A stretch of DNA of 12,129 nucleotides from Bacteroidales bacterium. GTDB taxonomy: Bacteria > Bacteroidota > Bacteroidia > Bacteroidales > F082. Below the pieces are notes generated by a model that worked only from the letters and a program-made list of their open reading frames with translations, made no database searches and was not told the origin of the DNA. Each line of letters opens with the position of its first letter. The stretch's first letter is position 1. Below, piece after piece: positions 5,062 through 11,889 of this stretch. The stretch is from positions 1-12,129 of the forward strand of contig JAFWRA010000254.1 of NCBI GenBank assembly GCA_017508895.1, written 5' to 3'. Made by a program: the position numbers and the translations under genes.

Positions 5062-8000
5062 TTACGGTGTCACTTTAGTGAAAACTACCGTGTCGCCGTC
5101 GGCAACGGCCTTCACAAACACAGCTGTGCATGCAGGAATGGGCGTGTTGGCAGGCACCGGTTCAGGGTTGATACCCGTGCCTTCTTCATCTAGCACGTAG
5201 TATTCCTTGTTGAGGTATGCCTCGCATTTGAACGGGTTGCCCACCAGGTTCCAGCACTTGCGGCTGTCGTTGGCGTCGTAGTCAAGCGGCACCTCCACGG
5301 GTGCAGTGGCCGTGTAAGTACTGAAGAAGGTGAACGTAATATCCGTGCCGTGTGAATAGAGGTAGCCTTGTCCTGATTGTAGGCTGAAAGACGTGCTCTT
5401 ATAGTTCCGCCATTCCTCGTCGGTGGCGAAAGGCTCAAAGCGGTAGAGGTCGTAGTCTCCCATAGTCATATAGGGGACATGGGCAGGATTGATGTTAGCG
5501 ATAGGCGAAGCGATGAAGTACCATTCGCCGCCGGTGAGGGAGATGGATGCTCCGGCCGAAACCTCCACATCGTCAACATACCAGCCGTTACCGTTGTCGC
5601 CCGCATACTTGAAGGCAAGCGTGATGGTCTGGCCCATATAGGCGCTGAGGTCGATGGTGGCCTCCGTCCAATCATGGATTGCTGTTTCAGCTGACCAGAG
5701 CACGGTCTCCGTATCGCCGTCGAGCAGCACGACATTGTTGTTGCCCGGTGCAAAGTCATCAGGATAAGAATTATACGACCAGAAGGAAAGTCGCGCCGCC
5801 GAAGCATTGGCCGAAAGCTCGAGGGCGGGCATCACCAAATAGACGTCGCCAAAAAAGTTGCTATAGGCGCTTGCCGAACCGGAATTGGCTTCAATTGTGC
5901 TTCTTGTCCATTGACGCGAGTTCGTTGAGTAGGTTTCCCAGCAGTTGGGCACAAAGGCTTCGCCTTCAAAGTCCTCAAAGAACGGGTTATCTGCATCGAC
6001 AATGATAGCATCGCATTCGGTGGTGAAGGTGGCCTTTTTGCTCCACCGAGTGGTACCGGCATCGTTACAGCTGGTGTTGTTGCCCTGCACTTGCCATACG
6101 TAATTGGTTGAAGGATTGAGGCCTGAGATTTCAATCGTGGTGCCGGCAATGTTGTTCAAATTGACCCAATTGCCCATCGGAATGCCATTGCCACCGATGG
6201 TGATGTCGTCCAAATAGACATAGTAAGTAAAGTTGCCATAGTAATGGAAGGCGATGTATTTCACGTTGGAGGGAAGTTGTAGCGTATATTCCTGCCATGA
6301 TGTGCTGGGAACAAGGTCTTCGGTCCAAGTGAAGTTTTCCAAATCATTGCCTGTGGTGGAATAACCCACATAAAAGTTTTCTTCTGAGTTATTTGTTTTC
6401 CTAAACCAGAATTTGAGTTCACCCGTAACAGTCAACTTAGGAGAAATCAAGTATTGGTCGTAAGTTTCATCATCAGTTTTTCTGGAGAAGGACGAGAATC
6501 TGAAGCCATAAGAACCGCTGTGTTTAGCGATGGTATAGATTCCAGCAGGATTAGAGCCAGTACCTCCGATGTCATTGATAGCATTCATGCTGGTGAAGGT
6601 CCACCCGGCAAACGTTTCTTCCTCATCTTCGAAATCTTCATAGAAAGGAGGAGCAACTCTGTAGCGCACGTTGTAGCTGTCCTGATAGCCCTCCCAGTTG
6701 AGGGTGGCCGAACTGGCAGTGATGTCGTTGGCGGTCAAATTCGCAGGAGGCCAGCAGTCAATATTATTTGCAAAGCCAAAGTAGATCTGGTTCTTCATAT
6801 CCATGACGGTTCCACTGTAGCTCGTGGGAACAAACGGGTCGTAGTTAGTGCCATCACTGTAAGCGCGTATGGCTTGGTCGAGACTGGTTCCATAAACCCG
6901 ACAAGCCATGTGGGGAGCATTCGTATAATAACCAGAGTTGTCATCCATGACAAGGACAAGATTGGAAGTGCCGTCGTAAACAAACGGTTTGTCAAAGGTG
7001 ATGAAGGTCCATTCGTTGGTAGTCAGGGTCACATCACCACTGAATACCTTATCCTCTTCCGATATGTTAATCCAATCGGTATTGCTGAAAAACTCAAATT
7101 TATTGGTCGGCATCAGATAGATGTCGTATGTACGGGTCTTCGTGTTGTTCTCTCCTTGGTTATAGAAGGCGATGCTGGTGATGTTGCCTGCCGAGCCAAT
7201 CTCGTCAGCCGTGTAGATTTGTTGTGACAACCCATAATTATAATACGAATAGCTGGGCAGAAAAACATCAGATATATTGTCTCCATCGCCAAGATAAGCC
7301 CAGTTGGCAGGCATTTCATCGCAATCCAAGTCGAACTCGTAGGAAGATTCACCGATAACGGCATCGCTTGTGCATGCCAAATTACCATTGGCATAGCGCA
7401 CCTCGAAGTGGTATTGGTCAGAGAATGTTCCAATCTGCATGTTCAATTCGACATGACTCCCGTTGACAAATGGAAGCGTGTAGGAGGAAATCGACTCGCC
7501 ATTCAATACACCAAACAGGTGGCTCATTCCGTTCCCAAAATGCACTTCCAGATAATCGCCGCCCCAATAGCAGCCATAGTTTCCAAGGGTAAGCGTGAGG
7601 TTGCAAACATCGGTACCTTCAAAGAAATTCGCCCTCAGTGTCCTGTCTTCTGTCACAATGAACTCATATTCCGCTTTATCCGAAGCGGCCACGCCAATAA
7701 TATCCATCCAATCCAAGAAAGTATGATCCGAATTGGCCGTGGCCTTCAGTCGGCACAGCTCGCCATAACCATATTGTCCAGCTCCAGTCACTGTTCCCAT
7801 CGACGCATTATTCGGAGTTGCGGTGATGGTGTACACGGGTCTGTTGAACATGATCTGGTTCTTTTGCGGACTTAGCTGACCAGTGTATGATGAGGGACTA
7901 TTGGCAATATAGTTGGTGTTGTCGCCGTAAACGCAAATGGCTTGATAGCCTTGTGTTGGATACACGCGGCAAGCCATGTGAGGCGTAGGCGTCCAAGTCC

Positions 8001-11000
8001 CTGAGTTGTCGTCCATGATGAGGGCTAAGTTGGAAGTGCCATTATAATCAAAGGGCGTGTCCAAAACGATGGTGTTCCACATGCCCTTCCTCATGGTTAC
8101 GAGGCCTGAATACACACAGTCAGCCTGATAGGCAGGAATCCAATCGGTGCCGCTGCTGAAAGTCGACTTGTTGGTATGGACAAGGTACACATCGTAGCGT
8201 CGGGTCTCTGTGTCTCCTGCGTTGAAGAAGGAAATGCTGTTGATGGTGAAGCTCCCACCCAACTCACTGGCAGTATAGATCTGTTGTGTCAAGGCATATT
8301 TGTAATATGAATGACTGGGAAGATAGATGCTGGTAGTCTCGCCTTCGCCGATAATCGTACTTGCATTGTCCAAAGGCATAAAGATGGCCTCAAGCGCAGT
8401 ATCTCCATTTACGTTAAAGCTATAACTAGCGTTGCAACTGACCACTTCCCCGTTGCTTCTCCAATGCATGAAGAGGTAGTTGTCGTTCGGTGTGGCAAGT
8501 ACAGAGCAAGTGGTGTTGTTGGCATAGTGCCCATTGGTTCCATTGCTATCCGTAAACTCAACAGTGCCTCCATCCCACGGATTGACCGAAAGGGTCACCG
8601 TCCATGGCGAGCATTGCATATTGGTGAACGCATTCCAGCCTGAAGCAGATTGATAGGCGCTAAGGGAACCGCATGGCACGTACACGGGGATGCCTGTCGG
8701 CACATGCTGGAACGCGTTTGCGCCCAAAGTGGGAGGCGTTTCAGGAAGGGCTGTGATTGCCGTCAATTGGTTGCAATAATTGAAAGCCAATTCACCAATC
8801 TCTGTCACCGTATTCGGGAGGGTCAACGTGCCTGTTAAATTCCAGCAATAATTGAAAGTATGATGTTCAATTGAAGTCAGGGGACCATATATGTTCAAAT
8901 TGCCCGTGAAACCCATACAACTCTGAAAAGCAGCTGCACCTATCTCTGTCACAGATTCAGGAATGGTAAGGGAGCCAGTGAATCCGGTGCAATAATCAAA
9001 AGCATAAGCTCCAATCGAGGACACGGAATTGCCGATGTGCAAATAACCCGTAAAGCCTTCACAACCCAGAAAAGCATTTGCTCCTATAGAAGTCACCCTA
9101 TCTGGGATGGTCAGCGAACCAGTGAAGCCACTACAATTACGGAAAGCAGAATTCTCTATCGTGGTCAAAAAAATCGGGAGGGTCAAAGTGCCATCAAATC
9201 CAGTACAACTATAGAAAGCGTTTCCACCTATTGAGGTCACTGAATTCGGAATATTCAATGATCCTGTGAAACCTGAACATTCATAAAAAGCACCGTATTC
9301 GATCGTGGTTACGGATGTCGGAATGGTCAGTGTACCTGTGAGACCAGTGCACTTACTAAACATCAATTGCGGGATGGTCTGCACGGCACTACCAATGGAG
9401 AGGGTTGCATTCATGCCTTGAAAAGGTTGAACACCTTCATACTGGTTGTAACCAGCGCAATTAGCGGCTTTGTAATTGATATGCGTAAAGCCACATTCCT
9501 TGAAAGCACTTTGTCCCATCGAGGCCACGGAAGTACCGATGGTCAGCGTGCCATCGAAGCCTGAGCAACCATAGAAAGCTAAATAGCCAATAGAGGTCAC
9601 GGAATTGGGGATAGTTAACGAACCGGTGAAGCCAGTACACAAATGGAAAGCATATTCACCGATGCTTGTCACGGAATTAGGGATGGTGAGCGAGCCTGTA
9701 AACTTACAAGTAGCAAATGTGTCCTTGCCAATAACAGTGATGGAGTTAGGCAAAGTCAAGTTGCCGTTGAAGCCGTCGCATAAGTAGAAAGCTCCATTGC
9801 CAAGTGTAGTCAGCGTGTTGGGTAGTGTCAGGTCGCCTGTGAAGCCAGGGCAAGCCTGGAAAGCGTATGCTCCAATGTAGGTCAAAGTGTTAGGAAGAAT
9901 CAGGCTACCCGTCAGGCCCGTGCACTCACTGAAGGCAAAATTGCCAATAGCGGTCACGGTGTTGGGTATGATTGGGCTACCAGTCAATCCATAGCAATTG
10001 CTGAAGGCATCGCTGCCAATCGCGGTCACAGTGTATGCGACGCCGTCAATAACCTTGGTCTCGGGAATGAAAAGCTCACCTGTAGCATTAGTGCCATCCA
10101 CATGGCCAGTCACGGTAACGGAAACGCCATCGGGGTTGATGGAGTAGGTCAATGGGTCGCAAAACTCCTGAATATTGGTGAACTCATTCCAGCCCGAGGC
10201 ACTCTGATAGGCACTCACTTTGCCACAAGTAACTTTCACTGGGATGGTCTTGGGCACATTTTGGAAAGCGTTTGTGCCCAAGGTGGGCGGTATCTCCGGG
10301 TATACCATCATTGATGAGAGATTGGAACAACCAGAGAAAGCGTAATCGCCCATAGAAGTCACTCCATACCCGATGGTCAGCATACCAGTGAAACCAGTAC
10401 AATTATGGAAAACAGAATTGCCTAACAAGGTTACGGAATTCGGGATGGTTAACGAACCAGTGAAACCTGAGCAGTCATAAAAAGCAGAGTTATTTATCTG
10501 GACTACGGAACCAGGAATAATCAACTGACCAGTGAGTCCAGTGCATCCATAGAAAGCTGCTTGACCTATCACAGTCACGGAATTCGGGATGGTCAATGTA
10601 CCTGTAAAGTGACAATAAGCAAAAGCCATATCACCGATATAATTCAAGGATGAGCCGAGTTTCAGACCACCCGTAAGGCCATCACAATGAGTGAATGCAT
10701 AATCATCTATCGTGGTTACTGAATTCGGAATAACCAAGCTTCCCGTAAAACCGCTACAATAATAAAATGCAGACCATTCAATTGAAGTCAAGGAACTACC
10801 TAAGGTCAGCGTGCCCGTGAAACCTTCACATGTATCGAAAGCGCAAACGCCAATCGAAATGACGGAATTAGGAATGGTCAGCGAGCCCGTGAAAAGTGAG
10901 CATTGGTAGAACATATAGGAAGGGATTCTTAGTACTTGATTGCCGATGGTGAGCGTGCCTCCGCAATTCTCAAAAGGCTTGTACGTTTCGGTGACATCAG

Positions 11001-11700
11001 CGCAGTTGATGGCATTGTAGTTCACATGCGTAAAACTGCTGCAGTTTTTGAAAGCGCTCGCACCCATTGAAGTCAAGTCTGTGCCAATGGTAAGTGTGCC
11101 GTTGAAGCCAGTGCATTCAACAAAAGCTGCCTCGCCTATTGAAGTCACTGAATTAGGAATGTTCAGCGAGCCCGTGAATCCGTCGCAATAACCAAAGGCA
11201 ATCTCACCTATTGAGGTCAAGGTGTTTGGAAGGGTCAGCGAACCAGTGAAACCGCAGTCCATAAATGCATAGGGGCCTATCTCAGTCACTGAATTACCGA
11301 GGTTCAACGAGCCGGTGAGACCACTACAAATCTGGAAAGCAAATTCACCTATCGAGGTCACAGAATTCGGAATGGTCAACGAACCGGTGAGGCCATCGCA
11401 ACGAAAGAAAGCATATTCGCCTATTCCTGTCACCGTGTAGTTGGTCCCATCATGTGAGATAGTGGAAGGCAGGATGAGGCTTCCTGTAGGCATTGTGTAT
11501 CCACTCCAAGGATTAGTATGTGATGTCCCTGGAAAGGTTATCTCCACATAGTGGTTGGTGGCATCAGTGATGTTGAAGTAAAAAGTTTTCCCTGAGTACG
11601 ACTCAGAGAAATCGTACGCATACGCCGTTCCCATGCCGAGAAAGAGGGCAAGAAGGAGGACGAAGACTCCTTTTTGATGTAGTAGAATTCTTTTTTTCAT
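5062..11700 (-). CDS. Giant BspA-type LRR_5 surface protein with Fn3 and adhesin-like modules
   Basis: A 2212-residue exported protein. Residues 1-28 are a Sec signal peptide (basic MKKR start, hydrophobic core, AYA cleavage site) without a lipobox. Residues 94-465 and 559-985 are two blocks of 24-residue TpLRR/LRR_5 repeats, each closed by a similar PPTLG...AYQSASGWN cap (470-513, 989-1030). InlB-B-like modules lie at 1034-1107 and 1289-1360. An unnamed ~170-residue module occurs at 1115-1285 and 1468-1643. An Fn3 domain (1649-1683 plus 1841-1897) is split by an anchor-J/cleaved-adhesin-like domain (1684-1840), with another such domain at 1899-2048. A C-terminal beta module (2052-2212) ends at FTKVTP. 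BspA proteins mediate adhesion to host proteins or other cells; a similar role is inferred. No enzyme domain is seen and no T9SS tail is visible, so the anchoring mode is unclear. It is monocistronic, with its own promoter and terminator. Confidence 0.9.
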   Translation of the reverse strand: MKKRILLHQKGVFVLLLALFLGMGTAYAYDFSESYSGKTFYFNITDATNHYVEITFPGTSHTNPWSGYTMPTGSLILPSTISHDGTNYTVTGIGEYAFFRCDGLTGSLTIPNSVTSIGEFAFQICSGLTGSLNLGNSVTEIGPYAFMDCGFTGSLTLPNTLTSIGEIAFGYCDGFTGSLNIPNSVTSIGEAAFVECTGFNGTLTIGTDLTSMGASAFKNCSSFTHVNYNAINCADVTETYKPFENCGGTLTIGNQVLRIPSYMFYQCSLFTGSLTIPNSVISIGVCAFDTCEGFTGTLTLGSSLTSIEWSAFYYCSGFTGSLVIPNSVTTIDDYAFTHCDGLTGGLKLGSSLNYIGDMAFAYCHFTGTLTIPNSVTVIGQAAFYGCTGLTGQLIIPGSVVQINNSAFYDCSGFTGSLTIPNSVTLLGNSVFHNCTGFTGMLTIGYGVTSMGDYAFSGCSNLSSMMVYPEIPPTLGTNAFQNVPKTIPVKVTCGKVSAYQSASGWNEFTNIQEFCDPLTYSINPDGVSVTVTGHVDGTNATGELFIPETKVIDGVAYTVTAIGSDAFSNCYGLTGSPIIPNTVTAIGNFAFSECTGLTGSLILPNTLTYIGAYAFQACPGFTGDLTLPNTLTTLGNGAFYLCDGFNGNLTLPNSITVIGKDTFATCKFTGSLTIPNSVTSIGEYAFHLCTGFTGSLTIPNSVTSIGYLAFYGCSGFDGTLTIGTSVASMGQSAFKECGFTHINYKAANCAGYNQYEGVQPFQGMNATLSIGSAVQTIPQLMFSKCTGLTGTLTIPTSVTTIEYGAFYECSGFTGSLNIPNSVTSIGGNAFYSCTGFDGTLTLPIFLTTIENSAFRNCSGFTGSLTIPDRVTSIGANAFLGCEGFTGYLHIGNSVSSIGAYAFDYCTGFTGSLTIPESVTEIGAAAFQSCMGFTGNLNIYGPLTSIEHHTFNYCWNLTGTLTLPNTVTEIGELAFNYCNQLTAITALPETPPTLGANAFQHVPTGIPVYVPCGSLSAYQSASGWNAFTNMQCSPWTVTLSVNPWDGGTVEFTDSNGTNGHYANNTTCSVLATPNDNYLFMHWRSNGEVVSCNASYSFNVNGDTALEAIFMPLDNASTIIGEGETTSIYLPSHSYYKYALTQQIYTASELGGSFTINSISFFNAGDTETRRYDVYLVHTNKSTFSSGTDWIPAYQADCVYSGLVTMRKGMWNTIVLDTPFDYNGTSNLALIMDDNSGTWTPTPHMACRVYPTQGYQAICVYGDNTNYIANSPSSYTGQLSPQKNQIMFNRPVYTITATPNNASMGTVTGAGQYGYGELCRLKATANSDHTFLDWMDIIGVAASDKAEYEFIVTEDRTLRANFFEGTDVCNLTLTLGNYGCYWGGDYLEVHFGNGMSHLFGVLNGESISSYTLPFVNGSHVELNMQIGTFSDQYHFEVRYANGNLACTSDAVIGESSYEFDLDCDEMPANWAYLGDGDNISDVFLPSYSYYNYGLSQQIYTADEIGSAGNITSIAFYNQGENNTKTRTYDIYLMPTNKFEFFSNTDWINISEEDKVFSGDVTLTTNEWTFITFDKPFVYDGTSNLVLVMDDNSGYYTNAPHMACRVYGTSLDQAIRAYSDGTNYDPFVPTSYSGTVMDMKNQIYFGFANNIDCWPPANLTANDITASSATLNWEGYQDSYNVRYRVAPPFYEDFEDEEETFAGWTFTSMNAINDIGGTGSNPAGIYTIAKHSGSYGFRFSSFSRKTDDETYDQYLISPKLTVTGELKFWFRKTNNSEENFYVGYSTTGNDLENFTWTEDLVPSTSWQEYTLQLPSNVKYIAFHYYGNFTYYVYLDDITIGGNGIPMGNWVNLNNIAGTTIEISGLNPSTNYVWQVQGNNTSCNDAGTTRWSKKATFTTECDAIIVDADNPFFEDFEGEAFVPNCWETYSTNSRQWTRSTIEANSGSASAYSNFFGDVYLVMPALELSANASAARLSFWSYNSYPDDFAPGNNNVVLLDGDTETVLWSAETAIHDWTEATIDLSAYMGQTITLAFKYAGDNGNGWYVDDVEVSAGASISLTGGEWYFIASPIANINPAHVPYMTMGDYDLYRFEPFATDEEWRNYKSTSFSLQSGQGYLYSHGTDITFTFFSTYTATAPVEVPLDYDANDSRKCWNLVGNPFKCEAYLNKEYYVLDEEGTGINPEPVPANTPIPACTAVFVKAVADGDTVVFTKVTP
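5065..5547 (-). other. C-terminal beta module of the giant protein (no sorting tail)
   Basis: Residues 2052-2212 contain GGEWYFIASPI, DYDLYRFEP, SGQGYLYSHG, CWNLVGNPF and ACTAVFVKAV, a module I recognise from large Bacteroidales surface proteins, where it usually precedes further C-terminal sequence. Here the chain stops right after VVFTKVTP. Confidence 0.6.
5557..6006 (-). other. Second anchor-J / cleaved-adhesin-like domain
   Basis: Residues 1899-2048 open with PFFEDFEGEAFVPNCWETY and close with GNGWYVDDVEVS, the start and end signatures of MAM-like 'choice-of-anchor J' / cleaved adhesin jelly-roll domains. Internal LSFWSY and ITLAFKYAG strands fit the fold. Such domains bind glycans or proteins in gingipain-type adhesins; ligand here unknown. 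Confidence 0.65.
6010..6756 (-). other. Fn3 domain interrupted by an inserted anchor-J domain
   Basis: Residues 1649-1683 (CWPPANLTANDITASSATLN, then a WEGYQDSYNVRYR strand) form the first strands of a typical Bacteroidota Fn3. The matching second half, WVNLNNIAGTTIEISGLNPS followed by TNYVWQV and WSKKATFTT, appears only at 1841-1897. Between them sits a complete jelly-roll-like domain from FYEDFEDEEE to YYVYLDDITIGG. Confidence 0.6.
6772..7299 (-). repeat. Unnamed ~170-residue module, copy 2
   Basis: Residues 1468-1643. Shares with copy 1 the phrases SYYxYxLxQQIYTAxE, YDxYLxxTNK, DGTSNL/NGTSNL, MDDNSG, PHMACRVY and KNQI. By eye about half of the positions are identical. It is beta-rich by pattern. 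I cannot assign it to a named family. Confidence 0.6.
7621..7836 (-). other. InlB-B-like repeat module 2
   Basis: Residues 1289-1360 (YTITATPNNASMGTVTGAGQ ... LRANFF) follow the divergent InlB B-repeat pattern, with the typical GTV, LKATAN, FLDW and LRANF signposts. It is followed by a ~95-residue Cys-containing beta segment (1364-1460) that I do not recognise. Confidence 0.65.
7846..8358 (-). repeat. Unnamed ~170-residue module, copy 1
   Basis: Residues 1115-1285, starting IGEGETTSIYLPSHSYYKYA and ending NQIMF. Same signposts as copy 2 at 6772-7299. It is bracketed by the two InlB-B-like modules, suggesting module shuffling by duplication. Confidence 0.6.
8380..8601 (-). other. InlB-B-like repeat module 1
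   Basis: Residues 1034-1107: VTLSVNPWDGGTVEFTDSNG, then GHYANNTTCSVLATPND, FMHWRSNGE and ALEAIF match the divergent InlB B-repeat (Bacterial repeat) pattern that often follows LRR_5 blocks in Bacteroidota. Confidence 0.7.
8746..10026 (-). repeat. LRR_5 repeat block 2 (17 recognisable repeats)
   Basis: Residues 559-985. The unit is GFTGSLTIPNSVTSIGxxAF followed by xxC. The closing Cys falls at residues 569, 593, 617, 641, 665, 688, 712, 736, 784, 808, 832, 856, 880, 904, 928, 952 and 976: a 24-residue (72-bp) period with one 23 and one 48 step. The 48-step holds an irregular unit (FTHINYKAANC, residues 738-748 onward). Confidence 0.9.
10306..11421 (-). repeat. LRR_5 repeat block 1 (15 recognisable repeats)
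   Basis: Residues 94-465, same 24-residue unit. Closing Cys at 101, 125, 149, 172, 196, 220, 267, 291, 315, 339, 363, 386, 410, 434 and 458, with two 23 steps where the G before FTG is missing and one 47 step holding the irregular unit FTHVNYNAINC. The order irregular unit, eight to nine repeats, cap is the same as in block 2. Confidence 0.9.
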
Positions 11701-11745
11701 AGTATGTTGATTTTAGTTGGTTTGTAATTGTCGAAAAAGACGCTT

Positions 11746-11776
11746 CAAAATTAAAGACGAAAAATAAAAAATCAAA
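11746..11776 (-). promoter_or_regulatory. Bacteroidota promoter for the giant LRR gene
   Basis: The minus strand has TTTG at 11773-11776 (-33 element), a 19-nt spacer and TAATTTTG at 11746-11753 (-7 element, exact TAnnTTTG). The predicted start near 11740 gives a ~40-nt leader, A-rich and without a Shine-Dalgarno motif (ACTAAAATCAACATACT before the ATG). This is the best-formed promoter in the window. Confidence 0.7.
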
Positions 11777-11838
11777 GGATTTTCTATTTTTTTGTTGAAG
11801 AGGGCTCTTTACGATGACGCAAAACGGCAACAAAAAAA

Positions 11839-11864
11839 CGACCGCCCTCAAACGAGAGCGGTCG
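11839..11864. terminator. Intrinsic terminator of the S1 gene, near copy of the one at 5005
   Basis: CGACCGC (11839-11845) pairs with GCGGTCG (11858-11864); after a C/A mismatch CTC (11847-11849) pairs with GAG (11854-11856) around the loop AAAC. Seven A (11832-11838) form the U-run for the minus-strand S1 message, and TTTTT (11865-11869) flanks the other side. It starts 25 bp after the S1 stop. 30 of the first 32 bases equal the terminator at 4997-5028. Confidence 0.88.
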
Positions 11865-11889
11865 TTTTTGCTTTTAGCAAGTGAAGCGA

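Noticed and set aside
5062..5300. T9SS type A sorting domain at the C-terminus of the giant protein
   Set aside because: The last ~80 residues belong to the GEWYFIASPI/NLVGNPF module and lack the terminal beta-strand-rich tail with the basic ending expected of type IX sorting domains.
6454..7227. 257-codon plus-strand ORF
   Set aside because: Antisense to the well-supported domain-containing region of the giant gene; no promoter and no motif.
8746..11421. Possible CRISPR array because of regular ~72-bp spacing
   Set aside because: The periodicity is a continuous coding repeat (24-residue LRR_5 units in one open frame) with no unique spacers and diverged repeats.
5062..11700. Mobile element carrying the giant gene
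   Set aside because: No transposase, integrase, or tRNA attachment site is present; only the duplicated terminators flank it, so a mobile-element call is not supported.
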